Below, piece after piece: positions 7,999-15,896 of a stretch of DNA of 22,392 bases. A program made the translations under genes and the position numbers. Within the stretch, counting starts at the first letter, position 1; each line of letters starts with the position of its first letter. The DNA comes from JADHLJ01 sp038116915. GTDB taxonomy: Bacteria > Pseudomonadota > Alphaproteobacteria > Thalassobaculales > Thalassobaculaceae. Where the stretch lies: NCBI GenBank assembly GCA_038116915.1, contig JAYOEU010000059.1, forward strand, positions 1 to 22,392, read 5' to 3'. The notes under the pieces are model-generated. The model ran no database searches and had not been told where the DNA came from. It worked only from the letters and a program-made list of their open reading frames with translations.

Positions 7999-8763
7999 AT
8001 GACCGTCTCCATCAACCGCCGGCCCTCCGGCACCGGCGATATCGTCACCATCACCCATGACCGCCAGGCCAAGCTGAACGCGCTTGATAGCGCCGGCATC
8101 GCCGCGCTGTCGGACGCGTTCGAGAGCCTGGCCGGCGATGCCGACATGCGGGCGGTGGTGCTGACCAGCGCCGGCGCGAAATCCTTCGTCGGCGGCGCCG
8201 ACGTGAACGAGCTGAACAGCCTCGGTCCCGATACCGGCCGCGCCTTCATCAGCGCCTTGCACGATCTGTTCGTGCTGATCCGCGAGTTGCCGGTGCCGGT
8301 GGTCGCGCGGGTCAACGGCTACTGCCTCGGCGCCGGGATGGAAATGGCGGCGGCCTGCGACCTCAGGATCGCTTCCGACAACGCGGTCTTCGGCATGCCC
8401 GAGGTCAAGGTCGGCATCCCTTCGGTGATCGAGGCGGCCCTGCTGCCGAGGCTGGTGGGCTGGGGGCGCGCCAACTATCTGGTGCTGACGGCGGAGACGA
8501 TCAGCGCCACGACGGCCTATGACTGGGGCTTCCTGGAATCCCTCGCACCGGCGGCGAGCCTGGACGACGAGGTCGCCCGGATCACCGACGCCATCGCCGC
8601 CGCCGGCCCGCTCGCGGTCCGAAGCCAGAAGGCGCTGGTCCGCGACTGGGAGCGTCTGCCGCTCGAGGACGCGATCCGCGCCGGCATCGGCTCCCTCTCC
8701 GACGCCTTCAAGACCGACGAGCCGCAACGGATGATGAAGCCGTTTTTCCAGCGCAAGCGCTGA
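7999..8763 (+). CDS. Enoyl-CoA hydratase/isomerase (crotonase) family protein
   Basis: A 254-residue crotonase-fold enzyme. The oxyanion-hole segments KSFVGGADVNEL (61-72) and NGYCLGAGMEMAAACDLRIAS (106-126) are intact. Both catalytic glutamates of true hydratases are in place: E115 (GMEMA) and E135 (FGMPEVKVGIPS). It should act on enoyl-CoA thioesters in the cytoplasm, but crotonases vary widely in reaction, so the substrate is unknown. The ATG follows directly on the CinA-like stop, with GGAGG overlapping the end of that gene as ribosome site, so the two are co-translated. A REP-like doublet starts 21 bp after the stop. Confidence 0.93.
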   Translation: MTVSINRRPSGTGDIVTITHDRQAKLNALDSAGIAALSDAFESLAGDADMRAVVLTSAGAKSFVGGADVNELNSLGPDTGRAFISALHDLFVLIRELPVPVVARVNGYCLGAGMEMAAACDLRIASDNAVFGMPEVKVGIPSVIEAALLPRLVGWGRANYLVLTAETISATTAYDWGFLESLAPAASLDDEVARITDAIAAAGPLAVRSQKALVRDWERLPLEDAIRAGIGSLSDAFKTDEPQRMMKPFFQRKR

Positions 8764-8784
8764 CCGGGTCACGGGTTATCTGGG

Positions 8785-8904
8785 CCGTCGTCCTGGCGCA
8801 AGGCAGGGCCTTGCATCGGTCTTCAATCCAGGGATCTTTGCCAGCCCGTTCGCGGTGTGGCGGTGAACAACGAGGCCGGGCCCTGCCGTGCGCCAGGGCG
8901 ACGG
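8785..8904. repeat. REPIN-like inverted doublet 1
   Basis: A 26-base unit at 8785-8810 (CCGTCGTCCTGGCG...GCAGGGCC) faces an inverted copy at 8879-8904 (GGCCCTGCC...GCCAGGGCGACGG) across a 68-base spacer. Each arm differs by one base from the copy at 20208-20233. The arms can pair as a long stem. The spacer shows no clear similarity to the other doublets. Confidence 0.75.
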
Positions 8905-8960
8905 TTGGCATGGGCGACGGCTGGCAACGGCGACTGATGGCAGGGGCGACTGATGGCAGG
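8896..8960. repeat. Short imperfect tandem units
   Basis: The stretch contains repeated GGCGAC, GGCTGGCA/GGTTGGCA and GGGGCGACTGATGGCA-like units, with GGCGACTGATGGCAGGG occurring twice in near succession (about 8929-8963). This looks like local slippage next to the REP-like arm. Confidence 0.5.
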
Positions 8961-9042
8961 GGCGAGATGGGGTCGGCGGGGCGAGGCTCGGCGAGCACGG
9001 TTGCGAGCGGAGTCAAAAAGTGGCCGGTAATATTTATTTGTA

Positions 9043-9071
9043 TTGCGACTAATTCGCATTCGCGTTATTAA
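9043..9071 (+). promoter_or_regulatory. Candidate promoter for the 9106 gene
   Basis: TTGCGA (9043-9048) is followed after 17 bases by TATTAA (9066-9071), a good sigma70-like pair in an AT-rich stretch of an otherwise GC-rich sequence. The Fur-like palindrome overlaps it, which would suit repression. Confidence 0.45.
9044..9058. promoter_or_regulatory. Fur-box-like palindrome
   Basis: TGCGACTAATTCGCA is a 5-5-5 inverted repeat (TGCGA/TCGCA). It agrees at 10 of 14 fixed positions with the 7-1-7 Fur consensus TGATAATNATTATCA. It overlaps the -35 region of the candidate promoter below and lies 48 bp before the ATG at 9106. Confidence 0.45.
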
Positions 9072-9105
9072 GCCATGTCGATTCCACAACAACGCGCGGC
9101 ATGTC

Positions 9106-9624
9106 ATGTCTCTTGATCATCCCCATTCTTTCAGCGCCCGCCCGGCGCCGCGCCATTTCGTGCTGGTTCCCAGGCGTGTCATCCATGTCGCGGCGCTGTC
9201 GCGGGGGGCGTTCGCGGTCGTGCATGCCCTGCGCTCGGCGACGGCGGAGGACGGGATGGCCCTGACACCCGCCGAGGTGGTCGCGGAGTTGGAGGGCTCG
9301 GTCGGCGCCGGCAAGGGCATGCGCCTGCTGGGCGCGATCGGGGCGCTCTGGTGGGCGCTGGGTGAAAGATCCCGGGCGCCGAGGCCACCCAAGGGACCGC
9401 CCTGTGAGACCCTGTCGGCGCGGGAAGAACGGCTGATCCGGGTGATCTCGGTGGCGATCGCCGGCACCGATCCGCATCTGAAGGCCTATCTCGATTTCCT
9501 GATCAAGGGGCTGGACACCGACCGGATCATCGGCGCCGCCCGGCACGCCGCGCTGATCCTGGCCACCGCGCCGGACCCCTGGTTCGAGGCCGGACGCCAT
9601 CCCGCGTCGCTGACAAGTCTCTGA
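9106..9624 (+). CDS. Hypothetical protein, 172 aa
   Basis: I do not recognise this protein. It starts MSLDHPHSFSARPAPRHFVL, has a mixed central region with a short hydrophobic patch (MRLLGAIGALWWALG, 72-86), a basic-proline linker (90-99) and a helical C-terminus (LSAREERLIRVISVAIAG, 103-120; DFLIKGLDTDRIIGAARHAALIL, 130-152). There is no signal peptide and only one cysteine. The ATG at 9106 was chosen because it is just downstream of the promoter-like element; the frame is open to 9043 but that would include the operator. The gene ends 11 bp before the convergent MlrC-type gene. If the Fur-like box is real, it may be an iron-responsive gene. Confidence 0.6.
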   Translation: MSLDHPHSFSARPAPRHFVLVPRRVIHVAALSRGAFAVVHALRSATAEDGMALTPAEVVAELEGSVGAGKGMRLLGAIGALWWALGERSRAPRPPKGPPCETLSAREERLIRVISVAIAGTDPHLKAYLDFLIKGLDTDRIIGAARHAALILATAPDPWFEAGRHPASLTSL

Positions 9625-9635
9625 GTTTTCCGACC

Positions 9636-11138
9636 CTAAACCACCGAGACGGGTTGCAGGTCCTCGTCCAGCGGATAGATCGGCCGGCGGACATTCTTGA
9701 AGTCGAGCATCGAATAGTCGGAGGTGCAAACCCCGACGCCGGCGCAATCCACCACCTGTTTGGCAATCTTGCGAAAGCCGGCCCGCCAATGAATGCGGCT
9801 CTTCAGCATCAGATACTTTTTGGCCAACGGATCGATCCCGAGGCTCTGGAAGCAGGCGAAGTCATTCGGTTCCTGCTGGGTCGAGATCACCACGATCTCG
9901 ACCTTGCCGGTGTCCAGCACCACGGTCGGTCCCATGTTGTTCATCACGCCCTTGCCCATCGGGCCGATATTGCGGAACCGGCCATCCGAGATCAGCCGCA
10001 CCCGGCCGGTTACCTCGAGCGGCTCACCGACCCGGCCGATCGACGGCATGTCGGTCCTGCCGCCGAGCGAGACCGTCACCTCCGCCCCGATACCGGCCGC
10101 GATCATCGTCTTGACCGCCTCAGGGTCCGAGACCGCGAAGGCGGCGACATCCTCCAGCCCGGCGTCGAGAATGCCTTTAAGCACGGTCATCGTATCCATG
10201 GAGCCGCCGGACGCGGCATTGTCGTAATGGTCCAGCAGGATGACCGGGCCGTCCTCGTCCATCGCCGCCGCGCGGGCAAGTGACTGGTCCAGCGGTTCGA
10301 TCTCGTAGACGAATTTCGAACGCTCGCGCCAGGCGAGATCCAGCAGCCGGTCCCGCATCTCCTCGGCGAGGCGCATATCTCCGTCGGTGACGATCACCGC
10401 GCTGGAGCCGGCGAGGCGGATATCGGCATGGGGAAAGCCGGTGAAGAAGCTGGCGCAAAGTGCACCCTGCGCCTCCATCTCTCGGGCCAGAGCCTGGATC
10501 TCCCGGTTCGGGAGATCGTCCGAGCCCTGGCGCATCACGTGCGGCAGCATCGGCCGGTTGCCCCAGGCCATGGTCGGCCGCGCCTCGCCCTTCAGCATCG
10601 CGAAGAAAGCCCGTCCGGCGCGCATGCCGGTCTCGTAGACATCCACATGCGGGTAGGTCTGATAGCCGGCGATGATGTCGGCGTTCTCCACGATCGCCGG
10701 GTACATGTTGGTGTGCATGTCGAGGGAAACCGCGATCGGAACATCCGGCGCAATCCGCCGGATACGTTCGAGCAGCGCGCCCTCGCCGTCTTCCAGGCTC
10801 TCGGTCACCATCGCGCCATGCAGCTGCAGCAGGATACCGTCGCACCCCTCCTCGACGCCGCCGCAGATCTTGTCGGTCATATAGCGATACGCCGCATCCT
10901 CCACCGGTCCGCTCGGCCAGGCGCCGGCGGCGATCGGCAGCACCATCTCCGCACCCTCCGCCTCGGCAAGCTCGATGAAGGCGCCGAGAGCCGATCCGGT
11001 ATTCCGGTAGGCGGCGATGATCTCCTCGCCCTCCAGCGGCACCGGCCTGGTATTGCCGCGACTGAACCGGGCGAGCGGCGTCGGCACCGTGGAGAAGGTG
11101 TTGGTCTCGTGGCTCATCATCGCGATGAGAAGACGCAT
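9636..11138 (-). CDS. M81 family metallopeptidase (MlrC / microcystinase C type)
   Basis: A 500-residue protein with the MlrC two-domain layout (DUF1485-like N-terminal part, MlrC C-terminal part). Characteristic segments are LLIAMMSHETNTFS (3-16), LLQLHGAMVTES (103-114), VSLDMHTNMYPAIVENADIIAGYQ (137-160), TYPHVDVYETG (161-171) and the later LLDHYDNAASGGSMDT. Conserved H107, D140, H142 and H164 are likely zinc-site or active-site residues. MlrC itself cleaves linear microcystin products; most homologs in environmental bacteria act on unknown small amides or peptides. The ATG at 11136-11138 has a strong GGAGGG site seven bases upstream, which decides against the longer open frame. It is monocistronic, convergent with the 9106 gene. 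Confidence 0.92.
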   Translation of the reverse strand: MRLLIAMMSHETNTFSTVPTPLARFSRGNTRPVPLEGEEIIAAYRNTGSALGAFIELAEAEGAEMVLPIAAGAWPSGPVEDAAYRYMTDKICGGVEEGCDGILLQLHGAMVTESLEDGEGALLERIRRIAPDVPIAVSLDMHTNMYPAIVENADIIAGYQTYPHVDVYETGMRAGRAFFAMLKGEARPTMAWGNRPMLPHVMRQGSDDLPNREIQALAREMEAQGALCASFFTGFPHADIRLAGSSAVIVTDGDMRLAEEMRDRLLDLAWRERSKFVYEIEPLDQSLARAAAMDEDGPVILLDHYDNAASGGSMDTMTVLKGILDAGLEDVAAFAVSDPEAVKTMIAAGIGAEVTVSLGGRTDMPSIGRVGEPLEVTGRVRLISDGRFRNIGPMGKGVMNNMGPTVVLDTGKVEIVVISTQQEPNDFACFQSLGIDPLAKKYLMLKSRIHWRAGFRKIAKQVVDCAGVGVCTSDYSMLDFKNVRRPIYPLDEDLQPVSVV

Positions 11139-11194
11139 GGCGGACCCTCCGGCATGGGTTACAAGGCAAGCCTCGGTGGCATGATCACCATACA

Positions 11195-11223
11195 TCCTTC
11201 GAGATCCCGGACCAGGCCCGGAA
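11195..11223. repeat. Degenerate copy of the second palindromic repeat family
   Basis: CCTTCGAGATCCCGGACCAG and the following GCCCGGA match the reverse complement of the right part of the element at 17768-17886 (CCTCGAGATCCTGGATCAGG...), differing mainly by C/T changes. It lies between two minus-strand genes. Confidence 0.5.
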
Positions 11224-11299
11224 GAGGCGGCGCGTTGCGGCTACTCAGAATGGGTCGCTGGTGTGGTCTCACTATAGTGTACAGCACTCACCCAAAGAA

Positions 11300-11427
11300 C
11301 CGTCGCCCTGGCGAAGGCCAGGGCTCTTGCCGCCAGTGGTCAGAGTTCATAAACGTTCATTTGGCGATAGTCTTGTTTGCACCCTAAAGCGTTTTCGCCA
11401 CAAGCCCTGACCTTCGCCAGGGCGACG
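11300..11427. repeat. REPIN-like inverted doublet 2
   Basis: The left arm at 11300-11324 (CCGTCGCCCTGGCGAAGGCC...) faces an inverted arm at 11404-11427 (GCCCTGACCTTCGCCAGGGC...). The arms differ from doublets 1 and 3 by single-base gaps in the middle, but the GCCAGGGCGACG core is identical. The 79-base spacer is less GC-rich than the arms. Confidence 0.72.
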
Positions 11428-11500
11428 CCGGCACTAGGAGTGCAATAACCCAAAGGGGTTTCGATCAACACGATCCGGATTCGACCCCCTTCATAACTCG

Positions 11501-12667
11501 CTAATTCTTCGGCCAGTCGCGCGTGCCGCCGGTGATCCAGGAGCGGTCGAGTTCGGCGATGTCGGAGACCCCGAGCTGAACCATCTGCAGTTCGAGCTCG
11601 TTGGTCAGCATGTCGGCGACATGGCCCGGCCCCGACGGACCGAGCGCGGCGACGCCCCACATGAAGACCCGTCCGCAGAACACGAAGTCGGCGCCGAGCG
11701 CCAGCGCCTTCATGATGTCGAGCCCGTTGGTGAAGCCGCTGTCGATCATGACAGTCGCCCGGCCGGCCACCGCGTCGACGATCTCGGGCAGCACCTCGAT
11801 CGAGGCCGGCGCCGCGTCAAGCTGGCGGCCGCCGTGATTGGAAACCAGGATGCCGTTATAGCCCATGTCGATCGCGGCGGTGGCGTCGTCCGGATGCATG
11901 ACGCCCTTGATGATCAGGTCGCCCTTCCACTTGTCGCGGATCCGTTTCAGCCGCTCGATGCTGGTCGGCCGGCCCAACTGATCGGCGACGAAATCGGCCA
12001 TGCCGCGCATGCTCTTGTCCGGCGAATATTTGCCGAGGGTCTTGAAATGCGGCAGCCCCGAGGCGAGGGTCGCAAGACTCCAATAGGGCCGGATCGCGGC
12101 GTTCCAGATCGTCGCGGCGCTGATCCGCGGCGGCACCGCAAGCCCGTTATACATGTCCCGCGGCCGCCAGCCCCGGGACGGCACGTCGACGGTGACCATC
12201 AGGGCCTTGCAGCCGGCATCCTGGGCGCGCTTGATCAGATCGTCATTCACCTCCTCGTCCTTCGGCGGATAGAGCTGATACCAGGCATTCTCGCCGGCGG
12301 CGGCCGCGAACTGCTCTATATCGACGGTGCAGGCGGTGCTGAGGGTGACCGGGATGTCGGCGGCCTTGCCGGCGCGGGCGAAATGCAGTTCCGCTTGCGG
12401 CCATTGCAGACTGGCAAGCCCCATCGGCGCAATCCCAAAGGGCTTCTGATAGGTGCGCCCGAACAGCTCGGTTTTCATGTTGACGGGTTTGCGCTCGACC
12501 ACATAGCGCGGCGCCATCTTGATCGCGTCGATGGCGTCGCGGTTCAGCGCCTTGCCCACTTCCGGTCCGGTACCGCCGTCCACGTAATCATAGGAGAATT
12601 TCGGCAGCCGCTTCTTGGCCGCGCGATGAAGATGGTCATAGCTCGGGTAACGGTTCACTGGACGCAT
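11501..12667 (-). CDS. FMN-dependent alpha-hydroxy-acid oxidase/dehydrogenase
   Basis: A 388-residue flavoprotein of the glycolate oxidase / lactate / mandelate dehydrogenase family. Seen motifs are FSYDYVDGGTG (24-34, with the substrate-binding tyrosine), FGIAPMGLASL (77-87), WYQLYPPKDEE (129-139), VTVDVPSRGWRPRDMYNG (158-175), LIIKG with K254, the catalytic SNHGGRQLD with H278 and R281, and the FMN-phosphate segment DSGFTNGLDIMKALALGADFVFCGR. It oxidises an L-2-hydroxy acid to the 2-oxo acid, passing electrons to O2 or the respiratory chain. No mobile-loop membrane insertion stands out. It is divergently arranged with the ThDP enzyme at 12835, which suggests consecutive steps: hydroxy acid to 2-oxo acid, then C-C cleavage. 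The substrate is unknown. Confidence 0.93.
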   Translation of the reverse strand: MRPVNRYPSYDHLHRAAKKRLPKFSYDYVDGGTGPEVGKALNRDAIDAIKMAPRYVVERKPVNMKTELFGRTYQKPFGIAPMGLASLQWPQAELHFARAGKAADIPVTLSTACTVDIEQFAAAAGENAWYQLYPPKDEEVNDDLIKRAQDAGCKALMVTVDVPSRGWRPRDMYNGLAVPPRISAATIWNAAIRPYWSLATLASGLPHFKTLGKYSPDKSMRGMADFVADQLGRPTSIERLKRIRDKWKGDLIIKGVMHPDDATAAIDMGYNGILVSNHGGRQLDAAPASIEVLPEIVDAVAGRATVMIDSGFTNGLDIMKALALGADFVFCGRVFMWGVAALGPSGPGHVADMLTNELELQMVQLGVSDIAELDRSWITGGTRDWPKN

Positions 12668-12834
12668 TTTCGGCTTCTTTTGCGGTGAGTGGGCGGGGCG
12701 GCGCGCACTATAGACGGGGTTGGACGAAAATGCTCGCGCGTTGTCGTCTCCCCGCGGGAACCATCGCGCACCCGCTGGACCTCGGCGCGGCGCGGGTGCA
12801 CGATACCGCTTCCCCGCCGCCGAGGAGCGATGCC

Positions 12835-14547
12835 ATGCCGAAGGATGCCCAGGACACCCAGATGACCGCCGGAGGCGCGATCTTCACCCGGCTGAAGGCG
12901 CTCGGCGTGGATTATGTCTTCTGCAATTCCGGAACCGATTTTCCCCCGATCATCGAAGGCCTCGCCGAAGCGATGGCAAAGGGGATCGACCTGCCGCAGG
13001 CCCTGGTGATCCCGCATGAAAGCGCCGCGCTGGGCATGGCGCATGGGTACTACGCGGCGACCGGCAAGGCGCAGGCGGTGATTCTGCACACCAATGTGGG
13101 GCTTGCGAACGGCGCCATGGGGATGATCAACGCCGCCACCGACCATGTGCCGATGGTGCTGATGTCCGGCCGCACGCCGGTGGTCGAGCGCGACCGGTTC
13201 GGCGCCCGCACGGTGCCGATCGGCTGGGGCCAGGAGATGCGGGACCAGACCGCCCTGGTGCGCGAGACCTCGAAATGGGACTACGAGGTCCGCTTTCCCG
13301 AACAGGTTCCCGAGCTGCTGGACCGCGCCCATGCGATCGCCAGCTCGACCCCCTCGGGCCCGGTCTATCTCGCCCTCCCCCGCGAGGTCCTGTGCGAACC
13401 GTGTCCGATGGACGAGGTTCAAGCGCCGATTTCCATGGCCGCCACAAGAGCGGCGGCGCCGGAGGGGGATCTGGAACGGCTGGCGGATCTGATCGCGGGT
13501 GCCGAGAACCCGCTGATCATCGCCCAGCGCGGCGCCGGAACCGAGGCCGGATTCGAGGCGCTCGCCCGCCTGGCGAAGGATTGGGCGCTGCCAGTCTGTC
13601 ACTATTGGGCGGGCGCGCTGGCGATCTCCTACGAGCACCCGAGCTGTGTCGGCTCCGACGTGGCGCCGTGGCTGGCCGAGGCGGATGTGGTGCTGATCCT
13701 CGACGGGCTGGCGCCGTGGTCTCCAGACATTCACAAGCCCAAGAGGTCGGCGACGATCGTCAATCTCGGCCCCGATCCGCTGCATCACCGTTTTCCGATC
13801 CGCAATTTCCGCTCGGATCTGTCGATCACCGGCGAGGTCGGCGACGCGCTGGTCCGCCTGGAAACGATGCTGCGGCCCCGGGCCAAGAAACAGGCGAAAA
13901 GGATCACCCCGCGCCGCGCCGATCTCGCCACGCGGGTCTCCGCCATCCGGGCGGCTCAGGACAAAGCCGCCGCTGACGGCGCATCGGTCCCCATGACCAA
14001 GGCCTGGGTCGCCAAATGCGTCGGCGAGGCGGTCAGCGGGTATGACGCGACGGTGCTGTGCGAGCTCGGCTGCCCGCTGGACCATGTGCGCCCGACAAGG
14101 CACGGCTCCTGGCGCGACCTGCCGCATTCCGGCGGGCTTGGGTGGAGCCTGCCGACCGGCATGGGCATGAAACTCGCCCATCCCGAGCGGCTGATCGTCT
14201 CCACCATGGGCGACGGCTCGTACATGTTCGCCAATCCCGTCGCCTGCCACCAGATCGCCGAGGCTTACGAGATCCCGACCCTGTCGGTGATCCTCAACAA
14301 CCAGGAATGGTTCGCGGTGCGCCGCGCGGCGCTTGGCCTCTATCCGAACGGGCATGCCGCCAAGGCGAACCGGATGCCGCTCACCGCCCTGTCGCCGAGC
14401 CCGGAATTCGCCCGCATTGTCGAGGCCAGCCGGGGTTACGGCCAGACCGTCACCGATCCCACCGAACTTCCCAAAGCGCTGGCCCGGGGTATCGACGTGG
14501 TGATGAACGAGAAGCGCGCGGCGGTGATCAACGTGCTGGTGGCGTAG
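12835..14547 (+). CDS. ThDP-dependent enzyme, acetolactate synthase / benzoylformate decarboxylase-like
   Basis: A 570-residue member of the thiamine-diphosphate superfamily. The N-terminal PYR domain has the cofactor-activating E62 (VIPHESAALG) and H85 in ILHTNVGLANGAMG, aligning with the LHSAAG histidine (His70) of benzoylformate decarboxylase. The central domain spans about 200-340. The C-terminal PP domain has GDG (459-461) followed by NN (488-489), the ThDP/Mg motif. A position matching the benzoylformate decarboxylase active-site serine is threonine (NSGTDFP). The ATG at 12835 has GAGGAG upstream and fits the family N-terminus; the frame is open further upstream without support. It is divergent from the hydroxy-acid oxidase and overlaps the convergent MFS gene by 20 bp. 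Decarboxylase or lyase activity on a 2-oxo acid is inferred. Confidence 0.9.
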   Translation: MPKDAQDTQMTAGGAIFTRLKALGVDYVFCNSGTDFPPIIEGLAEAMAKGIDLPQALVIPHESAALGMAHGYYAATGKAQAVILHTNVGLANGAMGMINAATDHVPMVLMSGRTPVVERDRFGARTVPIGWGQEMRDQTALVRETSKWDYEVRFPEQVPELLDRAHAIASSTPSGPVYLALPREVLCEPCPMDEVQAPISMAATRAAAPEGDLERLADLIAGAENPLIIAQRGAGTEAGFEALARLAKDWALPVCHYWAGALAISYEHPSCVGSDVAPWLAEADVVLILDGLAPWSPDIHKPKRSATIVNLGPDPLHHRFPIRNFRSDLSITGEVGDALVRLETMLRPRAKKQAKRITPRRADLATRVSAIRAAQDKAAADGASVPMTKAWVAKCVGEAVSGYDATVLCELGCPLDHVRPTRHGSWRDLPHSGGLGWSLPTGMGMKLAHPERLIVSTMGDGSYMFANPVACHQIAEAYEIPTLSVILNNQEWFAVRRAALGLYPNGHAAKANRMPLTALSPSPEFARIVEASRGYGQTVTDPTELPKALARGIDVVMNEKRAAVINVLVA

Positions 14548-15790
14548 CACGGGGACGGATCAGGACGACACCGGCGCAGAGCACCAGTATGGCGGCGCAA
14601 GCCGCCAGGGCCGGCCCGTAGGAGCCGAGACTCGTCCGGACCAACCCGAGAAAGCCGGGCCCGAAGGCGAAAACCAGCTGGTTGATGGAGATCACCAGTC
14701 CGACGACACGGGTGAAGGCGATGTCGTCGAACTCCCGGTGCACGATCAGGCTCGGCAAGGTGATCAGATTTCCGACGCCGAATCCGAACAATAGGCACCC
14801 GGTCAAGAGAGCGCCGAAGCCGTCCGCTCTCCAAAGCAGGATTAGCCCTATGGCCTGGACCATAAAGACCAGTGCCGAAACCGTTCGCACGTCGAGTCGG
14901 TCGATGACCGTGCCGACGGCGAGCCGACCGCTGATCGCCATGACCGCCGTCAGAGCGACACAGAAAGCGGCATCGCCGGCTCCCAGCGCTGGCGTCAGCA
15001 GGGCAAGCTGATGGGTCAGCAGGCCCACCTGCACGAATAGTCCCAAGGCGAAGGGCGCCGCGATGGTCCAGAAGCCTCTCATCCGAACCAGTTCAAACCG
15101 GCTCGGCGCGGCGGACGCCATCGGCCGCGGATCGCCCGTGTCCCCGTGACTGCCGGCGCGCCGCTCAAATGCCGGGAGGCCGCCGCTCGGCAGGCGGCGC
15201 AGGCAGAGCCAGGCCAGCGGGATCAGGACGATCGCGCACCCGCCGGCGACCAGCCTGCTCGCGCCATCAAAACCATATTCGGGCAGCAACGCGGTCCAGA
15301 TCGGCGCGGTGATCACGCCGGCGAAGCTGGCCCCGGTCAGCGCGATGCTAAGCGCCAACCCGCGCCGGCGGTCGAACCAGGGTCCGACGATCGCATAGAC
15401 GCCCGCGCCGCCGGTCAGCGACCAGCCCAAGACGATCAGGGCAAAGACCGGATAAAGCTGCCAGGGCCGGTCAATGACACCTAATGCGATCAGTCCGGCC
15501 GCCAGCGCCGCCGTCGCTCCGGTCACCAGAACCGCCGGGTGGAACCTCTGATAGAACTCGCCCGCGAAACTGGTCAGAATCGCGCTCGCGATATAGTAGA
15601 GCGTGATCACCGAGGAAATCTGGGCGCTCGACCAGCCGTGCTTTTCGGTCAGCGCCACCAGATAGACGCTCGGCCCGTAGAAGCCGATGGTCCAGGCGAC
15701 CGTCGCGACGGCGAAGCCGGCCCCCGCGACCTTCCAGCCCTGATAGAAAGCCATGTAATGTTCCCGCGTGTTGGGCCTCAAGAGTGCCAC
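14528..15790 (-). CDS. MFS transporter (12 TM)
   Basis: A 420-residue major facilitator with about 12 hydrophobic spans and a charged central loop (about 205-235). The N-terminal GWKVAGAGFAVATVAWTIGFYGPSVYLVAL and the loop GPWFDRRRGLALSIALTG (the MFS loop 4-5 type motif) resemble oxalate/formate-antiporter and monocarboxylate-type carriers. It should move an organic anion across the inner membrane. The start is either a GTG at 15788-15790 or the ATG at 15752-15754 (MAFYQGWKV); the ATG leaves the usual short cytoplasmic N-terminus and may be the true one. Its 3' end overlaps the ThDP gene by 20 bp on the opposite strand. By position it could feed the hydroxy/oxo-acid pair, which is inference. 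Confidence 0.9.
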   Translation of the reverse strand: MALLRPNTREHYMAFYQGWKVAGAGFAVATVAWTIGFYGPSVYLVALTEKHGWSSAQISSVITLYYIASAILTSFAGEFYQRFHPAVLVTGATAALAAGLIALGVIDRPWQLYPVFALIVLGWSLTGGAGVYAIVGPWFDRRRGLALSIALTGASFAGVITAPIWTALLPEYGFDGASRLVAGGCAIVLIPLAWLCLRRLPSGGLPAFERRAGSHGDTGDPRPMASAAPSRFELVRMRGFWTIAAPFALGLFVQVGLLTHQLALLTPALGAGDAAFCVALTAVMAISGRLAVGTVIDRLDVRTVSALVFMVQAIGLILLWRADGFGALLTGCLLFGFGVGNLITLPSLIVHREFDDIAFTRVVGLVISINQLVFAFGPGFLGLVRTSLGSYGPALAACAAILVLCAGVVLIRPRATPPAR

Positions 15791-15896
15791 GAAGCTGACC
15801 GAAGGCGCCGGTGCCGTCTCGCCACAATCGGACCGGATCCTCGGACCGGCGGGGATTGAGTCCGTTTTCGGCCATCAAGGCGACGGTCTCTGATAT

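Larger units (their letters stand above)
8764..9105. other. Gap with REP-like doublet and AT-rich control region
   Basis: The left part carries a paired inverted repeat (8785-8904). Positions 8905-8990 contain short GGCGAC/TGGCA reiterations (GGCGACGGNTGGCA-like units around 8896-8960). The right part (9028-9075) is AT-rich and holds a palindrome and a promoter-like element before the next gene. Confidence 0.55.
11139..11500. other. Gap with REP-like doublet and palindromes
   Basis: No gene is supported here. The gap holds a degenerate copy of a second repeat family (11195-11223), a perfect 10-bp palindrome CACTATAGTG (11270-11279) followed by TGTACA, and REP-like doublet 2 (11300-11427). 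Confidence 0.55.

Noticed and set aside
7144..8772. Minus-strand frame open from 8772 into sfsA, which would make a 780-residue protein
   Set aside because: The part above 7143 lies antisense to the CinA-like and crotonase genes, which have clear family motifs. Its translation is rich in D, G, R, H and A as expected from a GC-rich shadow frame. SfsA has its normal length from 7143.
9049..9789. Minus-strand frame opposite the 172-residue protein
   Set aside because: Glycine/arginine-rich shadow composition, overlap with the MlrC-type gene end, and no promoter; the plus-strand gene has a promoter-like region. The choice is not certain.
11270..11284. Operator CACTATAGTG-TACA in the gap before the MlrC-type gene
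   Set aside because: It is a perfect but short palindrome and is more than 130 bp from the nearest start. A similar CACTATAG occurs near 12705, but two short matches are not enough to call a regulator site.
12685..12834. N-terminal extension of the ThDP enzyme
   Set aside because: It is arginine/proline-rich, has no family similarity, and the ATG at 12835 has a good ribosome site and the expected N-terminus.
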